A stretch of DNA of 64,000 nt, taken from contig CM041776.1 of assembly GCA_023374045.1 (NCBI GenBank), forward strand, positions 40,740,171 through 40,804,170, read 5' to 3'. The position numbers were made by a program, and so were the translations under genes. Below the pieces are notes generated by a model, which was given only the letters and a program-made list of their open reading frames with translations, did no database searches and was not told the origin of the DNA. This DNA comes from Limonium bicolor. Taxonomy: Eukaryota; Streptophyta; Magnoliopsida; Caryophyllales; Plumbaginaceae. Of this stretch, positions 10,971 to 22,334 are shown one piece after another (the first letter of the stretch is position 1; each line of letters opens with the position of its first letter).

Positions 10971-12345
10971 GTTATGGGTAGGCGCTCGGGCCTAAATGCT
11001 TTGAGTTGTAAGTGTGGCACTCGGGTGAGAATTGATTTAAGGATGTGGCCCTTGGGGCAGAATGTTATGAGAATGCGGCACTTAAGCCGGAATGTGTTGA
11101 GAATGCGGCATATGGGCCGGAATGTTATGATAATGTGGCACTTGGGCCAGAATGTTCTGAGAATACGGCACTTGCGTTGGAATGTGTTTGGGCTAGAAAT
11201 GAGGCATGTTGCCCGGAACGATTTCTGAACCGTATCTAAGTGTATGGACCTGAATATCCTTAATCTGGAAGTGAGGCATATGGGCCAAAGGAAACTGTAT
11301 GGAGTATGAATGGGCCACTGGGCCGAGAGAGAAACTTTGAAGTCCAAGATTTGTTTGAAGTTCTTGTTGGGCCTTTGGGCCAGAAACTAGAATGAATGAG
11401 TTACGCAAACTATCTTGAATTCAAATTGGCCGAAACCTAAACAAATGATTTTGATTGGGCCTTTAAAGATGACACCAAGATTTAGGATCTTGGGCCAGAG
11501 CCCGAACAAAAGGCTTACCTAGACTTGAATGGGCCTTTAAGCCAAAAAACTTTACAATTGATTTTTGAGTTTTGTGGATAACTTCAAGTTTTGAGTGAAC
11601 CTTCCTTTTCATTGGCCTAGAACTAGATGGATCATTCAAATTGGACCGAAAGAAAAATCACCTAAGTCTAAGCTTTTGGGCCAAAGCCCAACAAATGACT
11701 CACATATATAAACCAAACAGGGCCTCTGGGCCGCAAACATTAAAGCCGTAAATTCAGGTTGGGCTCAATTTGGTGTAGGAAAAGCTCCTATCAATTTCTA
11801 AGGATAGTAGTGGGCTGATCATACAAGCAAGCAAGGTGTCACGCAAGTTCAGCATGTCCTTACTAGATGATTTAGCGAACCTGCGTAAGGATCAATCCGG
11901 AGAGGTGCTTTTAGGCCCAGGTCACCGCAAAGGAATAGGGCTTGCACGCTATTCTCTTTAGGCTTCCTCACCTTTTCCACATCACCGTGAGGTGTGCATC
12001 TATGGTCGGATCTTTGACTGACCAAACATTAGGCATGGTATGAATATTGTTGAAGAGATGCTAAAAGCCGAAGCCCAGGTATTAAGGGGATGTGGTTAGA
12101 CAAAATCCTCCTCTTTTCCCCCACTTATTCACATCACCTTAGAAGGTGTAAGTCTCGGACAGCGGTCGTCTAATGCGGGTCCCAAGGTGAAATCGGTTCA
12201 TATGGACCCTCACTCTCGTATGATGCAAGATTATAGAGATTTAAATTGTGCATGAAAGTAAACAAACAATATAATAAAAGCCGTAAATAAACAATTTCAA
12301 GTTAAGCCCTTTTTCTTAAAATTAAACAAGTTAAAATTAAGAGTT
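10971..12345 (-). mobile_element. Internal piece of a minus-strand Tat/Ogre-like element
   Basis: Read on the minus strand, this stretch follows a probable Arg-tRNA primer-binding site (12346-12365) and is therefore the 5' interior of an LTR element cut by LTR B. No long ORF is present. It includes GGGCC-rich text (11241-11790), a 30-bp minisatellite and short CACATCACC..AGGTGTG motifs repeated near 11980 and 12130. This is consistent with a 5' untranslated leader, but I see no recognisable gag. Confidence 0.5.
11058..11205 (+). repeat. 30-bp minisatellite, about five units
   Basis: Units start at 11058, 11088, 11118 and 11148, with a degenerate fifth following. The consensus is about CGGAATGTTATGAGAATGCG plus GCACTTGGGC. 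Because 30 is a multiple of three, short frames stay open through it on both strands, but they have no start or domain that would support a gene. Confidence 0.85.
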
Positions 12346-12365
12346 GGTCCCCAGCAGAGTCACCA
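12346..12365 (-). other. Primer-binding site, probably tRNA-Arg (Tat/Ogre type)
   Basis: The minus strand reads TGGTGACTCTGCTGGGGACC, close to the TGGCGACTCTGCTGGGGA primer-binding site that I associate with plant Ogre/Tat elements. It sits three bases from an LTR edge (CA on the minus strand at 12369-12370). The tRNA assignment is from memory of the family. Confidence 0.65.
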
Positions 12366-12368
12366 TTC

Positions 12369-13400
12369 TGTGAGCCTTGATTTTTGAACCACTATCCTAT
12401 GTTGATTCAGATCTGATCGGGTTCTAGGTCCACTTAAAACCTAAGATTAATAACTAAGTCATATAATATTAAATCCTAAGTTAGCTCATTGGAACCTATT
12501 TAGAGTTGCCACCTAATTTTAACCTACAGTAAAGTAGAAAAGGAGAGTTCAGGCTCGGGGGCTTGGTATTCGACTTTTTCAGGGTTCAAATTACTTTCAC
12601 TACCCTTCTAAGTCGTTTTTCCTCTAAGATTATTTAAGGCTTATTACGAGTTCAATTAAACTAAAGTGCGCAAGTTTATGATTTTTTGTATTTTTGACAT
12701 TTTTTGACAGAAAATTAAAGATAAGAAAATTAGGGTTTCAAAGGCCGAATTATGTCAAATTTTGTTTTGTTCGTGGCTACGGTCCTAATGTCAAACCCAC
12801 AAACCCTAATTAAGCTAATTAATTAGAAAAAAGTTGAATTAACGAGAACAAAAAAATTTGAAAAGTCTAGGCCACGGACAGGGTGGTTGTGGGTCCAGAA
12901 ATAAGTTAAGAAAACCTAAAAATCATAAAAAGTTAAATCTCACCACCGTCCGAGACTGTCTGTGGCCACAGATGCGCCGTCCGAGGGCATAGACTAGCCA
13001 CGGACAGTGGCGTTGCACTTCCCGGTGGTGTTTTCAGCTCACATTTTATGGGTGTGTAGCCTATGAAATTATGAACACGTTAGTACTTGAAAGAATTCAA
13101 TTTGATTACAAATTAAGGCCGAAACCTAATGAACAAGTAATAGGGCAGAAATGAAAATGAATAACAATTCGGAAGCCGGGAAAGGTAGGTTTGCACTCAA
13201 ATTTTAACAGAAGACTAATGAAGTCAAGAGAGTTAGAAAGGTAAAATTCCAACTTGTTTTACCTTCAGAATTGATAAGGTTCGTCACGTCGAGAATCTTT
13301 TGGAGCTTCGTCGGAGTCGGTTTCAGATTGAGCTTGAACCCGGCTTCTGAACCTTGCAAATTGATGTTGTTCTTCACATTTTTATGGTGATTTTGTGGGG
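12369..13400 (-). mobile_element. LTR of the Tat/Ogre-like element (right edge uncertain)
   Basis: Text next to the primer-binding site on the outer side begins TGTGAGCC on the plus strand. It contains GAGTTGCCACCTAATTTT (12503 on), a phrase typical of Ogre-like LTRs in many plants. Imperfect GTCCGAG / CCACGGACAG inverted motifs lie at 12870-13015. Where this LTR ends and the next plus-strand LTR begins is not visible; similarity to the 60006 LTR starts near 13600. Confidence 0.45.
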
Positions 13401-13599
13401 GTTGGTATATAATTATTGAGGTTGTGAGAGTTGAAAAATGTGTTTAACTGATGATTTTGGAAGGTTTTTGATGAGATTTTGGTGCTTATGGTTCTTAAGT
13501 TATTTATGTCATTATTATAAGGTTTGGGGGAAAACTGCAAATAAATAAAAAATTGGAGGGCTATGGAGTGAAATAGCCGAAAGTTAGGATTAAAAAGGA

Positions 13600-14835
13600 A
13601 TTTAAATGAAAATTGTAAGTTTTTGTAAACTTTGGGGTTAAATTGTAATTCTAAGAGAAATTGGGGTAATTTCATAAATATTAGGAATTAATGGTCAAGG
13701 CATAATTTGGGAGGTCAACATTGACCATATTAGTGGCTTTGACCAGATTAGATGATATAAATAATTTATTGTGACTTTAAATCAAGTTTATAAGTTAATA
13801 ATAAAAATTGCAAAATAAATGGGGTAGGAATGTGATTTCCAAAAATTCTGGGTTGAAATAGTAATTATAACAGACTAGGGGTCTGTTTGGAATTTTTGGT
13901 GATTTTTAGAGATTTATTTGGAATTAAATGAACTAAGGTGTATAATATATAGTTTGTGATGACATTGTAAAGTATAGGAAATAAAGAGGGGTCATTTAGT
14001 AATTAAGGAAAAGTGTGGTAGTTGAGAAACATATCTGGACAGATTTGGGCCTGTTCGGCAATTTAATAAAATGGTATAAACCATAGGATAAATTTTATTA
14101 TAAGAGTAGAAATGTCATGTTGTGTGATATAACAATATAATTGTAACATTGTATAAGGTTATGTGGTAAAATTGTAATTAATGGAAAAGTATGGGCTGTT
14201 GCGAGAGTTAGTGAATTAGAATTGAATTTTAGAATATGGTCTATAATGTTATAAATGTTATAACAATTATAAAATATTAATGTCATTAATATGAAACTAG
14301 TATAAGTGTGGGAATTCACATGAAATAATGTGATTAATGGTGAGTTAATAGAATTATAAAATAAGGTGGAGTATGAAATAAACTTTAGAAGTTTAATGAG
14401 GTATTATATAATGTTAGGATTAAAGTCTTAATGTGGGTTTGTACAAAATAATACAAATAAGTGAGATTAACTATCTCACATAAAATGATAAGATATATCA
14501 TTTAACAAATGAGTTTTATAATTCAAATATATATTTATATATAAGGATAATATGAAGTGAGGTGTGTTATATAATATGGTTGGGAACCATATAATTCAAA
14601 GTAAAGGATGTTATAAGATGGGAAGATAAATCATAAAACATTAGTTACAAAGTTCTAACGTTAAGGTATAACATTTTAGATAATGAGTGAACTATACAAT
14701 ACAAATGTAATAATGTGAATTATATGTACTTGTGTACTTGGATAAATTGACCAACTCACACATGAAATGAGAGTTTAAAATATAATCATATTATATGGTC
14801 AACAATAACATGTAGACATAACCAATATTGTTACA

Positions 14836-14881
<46 letters not shown>

Positions 14882-15677
14882 TTATACATACACATGTAAT
14901 ATACAAGTAAGTATAAATAGTATATATATATATATATATAATTAAGATTTGTAACCTATAAATGAATTATATGAGTTTCAAGGATTTGATACTAAGTAGT
15001 ATTATACTACTAAACAGTTAATTGTAACCTAACAATGAGGAATTAAATTAATCCCAAACAACTGGAAAACCTGAACCAATTTAACTAACAAGTTTACGGG
15101 GGTTATCTGTCGGGACATGACGTTTGTTCGGAAATACCAAACTTAATTAATCTTAGGGATTAACATGTAGTGCTATGTAAATTCCAGATCGTAGGACTAC
15201 GAGGAGCACCGGACGAGCGTAAATTTATACCCTAGCGAGTATTACGGTGTGCGGTATGTGACTGGTGTGGTCTGAACATCCTGAGGGTTTCCTTGAGTTC
15301 AATCATTATGTGTTTAAATCGTCTAAGAGCGATATGTGTGTTTATTGTATATGCATGCAACTGTATGATTTACTTACTCGTTTTCCTCGCGGTATTTAAT
15401 TGTGCGCGATGGTCCACTGGACTAGAATGACTCGACTATCGTTCGACCTATGTATATGTATACGAATAAAAATTGGAAAGGGGTGTTACTCATTAAAGTA
15501 CGACAAACGTTAAAATCATAATTGAGCTAAGTAAAACACTTAGGAACGAGACTCGGCTATACTAGTCTCTAGGGCTTGGATCTCGAACATGAATATGACC
15601 TAGACTACTTCTAGGTATTTGCGTAGGACCTCGAAGGCAGCTGTATTAAAATGAATTCTCCAGCCTAAGTATATACC
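13600..15677 (+). mobile_element. Left part of plus-strand LTR F (same family as the 60006 LTR)
   Basis: The reverse complement of 61500-63260 aligns in order with this stretch. Examples are TTTTGGGGTTAAATTGTA near 13625, GGTCAA..TTGACCATAT near 13715, and the ACGAGGAGCA..CGGTGTGCGGTATGT text near 15200-15260. It is AT-rich, has no gene, and is interrupted at 15678 by a solo LTR; it continues at 24554. Confidence 0.65.
14839..14940. repeat. Two (TA)n microsatellites
   Basis: (TA)19 at 14839-14876 and (TA)10 at 14921-14940, within AT-rich LTR F. Confidence 0.95.
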
Positions 15678-15779
15678 TGTAACACCCCTACCATTAATAC
15701 AATGCTTACCGTCCAATCTCCTTACACATCAGATACACGCAGCGGATACATACTTACATACAGTGGGTGATACAATGCC

Positions 15780-15801
15780 GTTAGTTACCCACGTGACTAA
15801 C
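15780..15801 (-). other. Terminal LTR hairpin, copy C
   Basis: In transcript sense GTTAGTCAC-GTGG-GTAACTAAC: eight of nine positions pair, with one C-A mismatch that a CpG transition would explain. It ends 102 nt before the LTR terminus at 15678 and is followed by GGCATTGTATCACC. Confidence 0.7.
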
Positions 15802-16412
15802 AAGGCTACTACTTCTACATACAGCATCGGTCTGATGGACCGGAATCCCGAGTACTACACATCTATAATACATACTCCATTCATCAATCGAATACAACAG
15901 TGCTCCATTCAATACTTACTCCTCCATAATTCATGCAATACAATATACTTAACCGAGTCTACTAGGATCCTTATACAATTATAATATCTCTTCCAAGTTC
16001 ATACATACTCACTAAGAGTCTACATCTTCCCATTCCTCACAACTACTTACTTTCTAAGTACAAGGGTGTGTCGTCGGTCTCTTACCTTGACCACATCCGC
16101 TTCGGGTACCTGCACACTAAAAACGTTCCCCCTAGGGGGTCAGCTTTCGCTGCGCATGATAACCGCATACCCCGCGTACTAGTGAGGGTACGCCGACCAC
16201 TTGGTCGAATACATGCAGTTCATTTTCATTCAAACATACATGCATACATGCTCTTATACACAGTACAAGAATACTTACGCAAGCATACATACATACATTT
16301 CATTACATACAAGGAATACTGTAACACCCCATCCAACATTAACACACTTACAATAAACTGCAGCGGAAAAACAGACTTCATCACATTACTTAACTCGTTG
16401 GTGTTACACGCC

Positions 16413-16434
16413 GTTAACCACCCATGTGGCTAAC
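16413..16434 (-). other. Terminal LTR hairpin, copy D
   Basis: In transcript sense GTTAGCCAC-ATGG-GTGGTTAAC: nine pairs including one G-U. It ends 93 nt before the LTR terminus at 16320 and is followed by GGCGTGTAACACC. Confidence 0.75.
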
Positions 16435-18206
16435 AAGGCTATTACATATACATTGTACCGGTCTGATGGACTAGATTCCCGAGCGACTACACTTTACTGA
16501 CCCTTCCATTAACAATAGAAACAACATACACCTTCCAACTGTTCCGAGTATTCACAAACTAATGCCGATAACAATTTCGGTCTTACTACACCTACTGTAT
16601 ATATACAACATAAACGATTACCCATGTACAACGACTACCCGTCCTACTCTCGAACGGCTTCCAGCACTTCGTACCTGAAATAAGAAAAGAAGAGAAAGGG
16701 TGTGCCCCAAGGGGCTCAGCACCTTTGCTGGTATGGTAATCCCGCAGCCCACATGCTACCGGGCCACGCACAACTAATTGTCGTCTTAGCATGTGATTGA
16801 TTATATTTAAATCATGCATGCAACTGTAAACACCCAACACATAACATTTCGCCTCAATGAGCTCAACAAACGGATAATATATCCTTACTTGATAAGTCAC
16901 TCATGGTATTCATTATTCCTAGTGTGTTCCTCCTCTAATGGAGCTACTTCCTTAATAGACGACACTTACCCTTAAATCGGGTTATCCTTAAATGCCTCTT
17001 ATCACAAACTGGGAATCATATCCATTATCCACTCACTCCATATTATACAACATATAACATACACTACATACAACACCTAACAACACTTTGCACGTTTCCA
17101 CGTGCACAACATAATACCGCAATAGATATTGCATCACCACAAAATACATAACATAACGGGAATGGTTCTCTTAGGAACCGACCCAAACATAGTTAGTTCA
17201 CTGGGAGAGCCTAGAGGATGCTGTCACACTCATGCTAAGCTCGTTTACATAACTCGTTACCGTTCTGTTAGGCGAACGAATAACTTAACATAAAGATGGA
17301 TCGGGTTTAGTGACCCGAACACAACATACATAATCCCCAACAGACGTGAGTCAAGAGCCTTGGTTAAGCTCAGGGGTGATCGAAGACCAATGAAGGAAGA
17401 CAATCAACAGAGAGGAAGCTGAAGAAACTGTATACAACAACTCCCAAACAACGCGCGACCGGAACAACCGGATTCCTCACCCCCCATAATATATAAATAT
17501 TCACAGTTAAAGACTCCGCTGTGGAACCTATCACTTCATCACACAATACAGTATTACAACTGAGTTAATCATGCAAAGGAGGGTCATACACTTACAGCAA
17601 CATCACACAACTAACTCACGCATAGCCGTGGTTAGAACGTTCCTTAGGTCGGAAACGTTATTACCGGATACCGTTCTCTTACGTTTACCTAATAGTGGTT
17701 AACTAGCCCTTCAAGCGCATTTGAGGTTACCGGTATCGGCACGTAAACATACAACAACAATAACGACTGTAAACTCGTTTCATGATTTATTTTATAACGT
17801 GGCAAACACACAGAAAAACACATTGGCATACAAGCCGGTGTAATCCGGTAGGACACAGGTTGCAAGAAAACCATACCTGTCACCGGAGTCCACTTTATCA
17901 CGTCCACTTATGTTCCTCGAGCAATTCTCGAACAACTGATAACATTACATATACTTTTATTAACTTCGGGGTAACATGATTGTTTAATGTCTAATGCTTA
18001 TAACTTTCCCCCCGTAAACTTAGTTACATAACTTCACTTTTTAACTTGTTTTACTTTCACATTTTATTACAACTTTTCACCCGCTTAATTGTCATTAAAA
18101 CTCACCTAACAAGTCCTTAAAACCTCATAACATCATTAACCATCAATCCCCATCATTACACATCATTTCCATACCTTAAACAATGTTTTTGGTCCATACA
18201 ACACCT

Positions 18207-18458
18207 TGTCCGAACTTGTGTCCGGACTTCCCAAGTTCGGACACAAGCCGCGACCCAATACTGAAAACCATACACACGTCCGAACTTGTGTCCGGACTTC
18301 CCAAGTTCGGACACAGTTCGAGAGTAACTCCCAGATAGAAACAGTCACGTCCGAACTTGTGTCCGGACTTCCCAAGTTCGGACACAGTTCGAGAGTGGGA
18401 AAATCCTTTACCCAACAGAGCCTGTCCGAACTTCCGTGTCCGGACGGAAGTTCGGACA
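18207..18458 (-). repeat. Four-unit hairpin array inside the inner LTR
   Basis: Three near-identical hairpins GTCCGAACTTG...CAAGTTCGGAC (18208-18242, 18278-18312, 18349-18383) are followed by a variant with a 14-bp stem, TGTCCGAACTTCCG / CGGAAGTTCGGACA (18423-18458). The step is about 71 nt. The loops carry GTCCGGAC. The array lies about 2.5-2.7 kb from the LTR start, close to the place of the arrays in the two other LTRs. Confidence 0.85.
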
Positions 18459-21400
18459 CGGCAAAACATTCAATTTCCAAGTCTTTAAACACTTAACCAA
18501 ATTCACCAAACTTCTCCTAAAGTCTCATAATGTTTCCTAACACCATTTGGCACATCAAACACACCTTTAGCCATGTGCTAAACTCTTTAAATCACTCACC
18601 AAAACCATCTTATCATTCACAAATTTCTTACAAAATTCCTAGCACTTGGGATGTTTTCTCCTTAAGATCTCTAAGTGGTAGTTCACCAATAATGACCACT
18701 ACACCAAGGTGTTTCCTCTACACCTTAACATCATCTCTCAACTCCTTTTCTTACTAACTAAATCTCCTTTTCTCAACTTCTTAAAATTCCTTACTCAAAA
18801 CCCTTACCTAAACACCATTCCCTCCTTATTCATCAGCATTACCTAAACCTTAAACAAACTTCTCCAAGACTTAAATACATTCTCAAAACACTCATTGGAT
18901 TTCTAGAACTTCCAAGACAATACCTAAATCCTTATAGCACCTTAGAACACCTTAATGCAAGTTTTCTTCCTTAGTGAAGCATGTATCCATTCCTAACAAT
19001 TCCTAGTTCACCCAAGTTCATTTAAGCACTTAAAACTCCTTATACATTTTATAAATTTTGCCATGGGTTCTCTTAGCACATCATCATTCCAAAACTCATG
19101 GTTTTCACCATTAAACATTCAAGAACACCTAAATCCATCAATAGTATTCTCACACACATAACTTCACCAAATTTACACTACATCACAATATAGTGCATAA
19201 ACTTGAATTGCTTGGCACTTAGGCCCTTAAATAACATGGCTCTTAGGCCCTTAAATTGCTTAAACCTTAAACACTGAATTTCCACAATATATATGCCTTT
19301 AGCCTGCAATTACACCCAACAATACATATGCTCTTAATAAACTCCTTGAGAGCATTTCACTAGGTCATTCACCTTTGGCTCCTTAGATCATTTATTAAGC
19401 AAATCAAGCTCATTTTCCTAAGGCACTTAAACTATATTGAGATAGTTTATTTACCTCTCTTTTCCTCACAAACTTCTTTCTTGTTTCCTTGTAAAACCGG
19501 TGGGTGTTTGGTTGTTTGTCAACTTCTAAACAATGTACAAATAATAGAATGAGCATTCAAGCATTATGCTTCATCTCATTGTAAACCCTAGTTACACATA
19601 TTGTTTTAAGGTATTAAAATGATTGTTTTACCTTGGAATGGAAAGAGAGCTTGAGTAAGTATCAAGAGAGGACTCCTCCTAGCCCTTGGAAGATTCAAAT
19701 GGAGCTAAGACAAAGCAACACAATGAGCACCATTAATGGTGATTTTCGGACATCACACAAACATGAAGGAAATGTCATTTTTCTTTGAGTTTCCTTACCT
19801 TGAAGCAAGGGAGAACAATAATATGTGAAAAGGTGAGCTCAAGCTCCTTCAATGGTGGAACTCCATGGCACCGAAATGGGGCTTTTGAAGTTTTGAGAAG
19901 ATAGAAATGAAGAGCTTGATGAGAGGAAGAGAATGGTGGTGTTTGTTTTTGATTTGGATAAGTGAGCTAGATTTTACAAGAGATCAAAGGTGGACTTCCA
20001 TGGTGGTGGTGCTGTATTACCGTGAGAGAACAGCAAGAAGGGAGGAAGAAGAAGTTGGAACCGTGTGAAATGGAGAAGGAATGAGAGAAATGAGATAAGT
20101 TTGCTTTTTAGAAGATATTTGTGTTTATAAAGCAAATAGTAACTATATTAGTCATCTTTATTTCTTTAACAAGTTAACAAGTGAGGGTGAGTCACCACAC
20201 TTAAGAAACCGCCCCCTTTATTATAATGAGGGTGTTTTAGTCTTTATTTGTCAATTTAATTACTTATGATAACATATGTTACAAACTAGCTTATAAAAAT
20301 CACTATTCACAAAACAAGGCACGTAGAAGTGAAATTTTTGATTTCCCATTGATATAGCCACCCAAATGTGATAATATATAGTACACATGTTAATTAAAGA
20401 GTAATGATGGACACCTAGCCATACAAAACTCATTTACAAGACAATTTTTCAAAAACGTGCTTTAAGACTCCTTAAAGAACTTTTTGTGTTTTAACTTGTT
20501 TTCAAGCTTGGTTTTCTTTGGTAATTGATTTAATATGTTCATTAACATATTTATAAGGTGTAGGTATGACCATTAGGTCTTATACAAATTTATCCCAAGC
20601 TTAGAGCACATTTTAGCCCATATTGACCTTAAGGTATTTATTTATGTTTTGTTTGGTTTCATTGTCTACCAAGGTTTCCTAAGGACTTAATTAGCCTTAT
20701 AAAATCATAATTAAATGTTATTAAGTCTTGGTAGGCTCTTTGGGTCCTAACCAAGTTCACTCATAGCTTAGAGCATGTTTTTGCTCAAACTGTATCCTAA
20801 TGCTTTATTGCATTTACTGTGGTTTAAATTGTTCACTGATGTTTCTAAGGCACTTTTTAGCCTTTACATACCATAGTTTAAATGTTTAACAACATATCGA
20901 GGTTTGGGGTATTTCAAATACAATATAAACCATCCAATACATACTTACCTTCTTCCGATTACACATACCATTACATTCACAATATACAATACTTGTTAGC
21001 TTCATTGGTCCACCCGGGTTAATCGGGTGGAGATTACTCTTTTACTCGTTACTCCATACATACGCATACATACTCATACTCATACTCATACATACTTACT
21101 TACTCTTACTCTTACTCATGTTAAGTCGTCGGGACCTCCGGCCCGGGGACTACTCCGTCCCACCACCGGGATTTACTTGGTTCACCAGTCCAGGATGCTA
21201 CCCACTTAAGGGATTTGGGCCGTGGACCAGCGTACGAACCAGGAATCGGATCCAACCTCTTGTGTCTCCTCATCCTCACGCGTGGCCGAAGCTATATCGG
21301 ACTTCTACTCATTCCAATTTACTCACTTAAGTTAGGAGTTAGGTAGTTAGGAATTAGTAGAAGTCAACATCCACCCACATACACAAATACATTATTCATA

Positions 21401-21940
21401 TACGCATCCATACAATACAATACTATATACAAGTACACTACGAGGTACAATTACACATCATCATCATTCATATATTTCATGAATTATACAAACTATTGTT
21501 CAAGACAAATATCGAGAACAATGTAAACAAGCACAAGTAAGTGCAATATAATCCAATTCATGCATTTATCTTATTAGGTGGTCAAATAAGCACACAAATC
21601 GGGGTAACCAGATTAGGATACAGGGCATGAAGAAATCATACCTTTCACCGTTGTACTTGTATCCCAACATTCCTCCGGTGTTCACAATTCAAATCCTATG
21701 ATATACATACAACCGAATAATTAATCTAACTATCATTAATTTAATTCGGTTACCCTTACGCTTCCTAACTCATACTTACTAAGTCTTCACATTCTTATAC
21801 TTACGTTTCGTTTACTTACTTTTCTTTGCTTAACAATGGTATACTTACATATATATGCACATATGTATAGGTGGGTATACATATACATATATATATACTA
21901 ACCATAGTCTTATAGTTTTTTTTTTTTGTAAATTTTGACT

Positions 21941-22334
21941 CGACCGACCTTACCCAGGGTCGGTCCCAAGGTCGGTCGAAGTCAGTAAGAAATACGCTGG
22001 GAAATTACAGGGCCGACCGACCTTGCAAGTCCGGTCCCAAGGTCGGTCCATTCCAGTGAGTTACTTAACGGAAAATTTTAGCCCTACCGACCTTGCAAGT
22101 CCGGTCGCAAGGTCGGTCCATTCCAGTAGCTTACAAGACGGAAAATTTTTAAGTCGACCGACCTTGCAAGTCCGGTCGCAAGGTCGGTCCATTCCAGTAG
22201 GTTACAGACGGGAGAATTTTTCTGGTCCGACCGAACTTGCAAGTCCGGTCGCAAGTTCGGTCCAATCCAAAAGCTTTCCCGTCTTTGTAAATCTGGGCTC
22301 GACCGACCTTGCAAGTCCGGTCCCAAGGTCGGTC
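21941..22334 (-). repeat. Six-unit hairpin array inside the outer LTR
   Basis: Units at 21941, 22015, 22086, 22156, 22229 and 22301 have 10-12-bp stems, mostly GACCGACCTTG / CAAGGTCGGTC, around a 12-nt loop CAAGTCCGGTCC or close variants. In unit five both arms change together (GACCGAACTTGC / GCAAGTTCGGTC), so pairing is kept. Confidence 0.85.

Larger units (their letters stand above)
16320..20916 (-). mobile_element. Inner solo LTR, minus strand, 4597 bp
   Basis: It runs from TGTAACACCCC (16320) to GGGGTATTTCA (20916) and is flanked by a perfect duplication AATAC (16315-16319 and 20917-20921). The duplication lies inside the outer solo LTR, so this insertion is the younger one. It has no interior. 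It carries a four-hairpin array (18207-18458), a terminal hairpin (16413-16434), and long stretches of gene-free, C-rich plus-strand text. It is a different subfamily from the outer LTR: the hairpin letters and most of the body differ. Confidence 0.93.

Noticed and set aside
10946..11347. Minus-strand frame of 133 codons and plus-strand frames over the same DNA
   Set aside because: They are produced by a 30-bp tandem repeat whose length is a multiple of three; no domain or codon signal supports them.
15480..15490. GGGGTGTTACT at 15480-15490 as an LTR end
   Set aside because: It resembles the GGGGTGTTACA border, but alignment to the 60006 LTR suggests that LTR F continues past this point into 24554-25579, and the terminal hairpin module is missing upstream.
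18163..18496. Open frames on both strands near 18.2-18.5 kb
   Set aside because: They arise from the inverted-repeat hairpin array.
7867..22334. Hairpin arrays as CRISPR arrays
   Set aside because: The repeats are short inverted arms with related loops, they lie inside plant LTRs with target duplications, and there are no cas genes.
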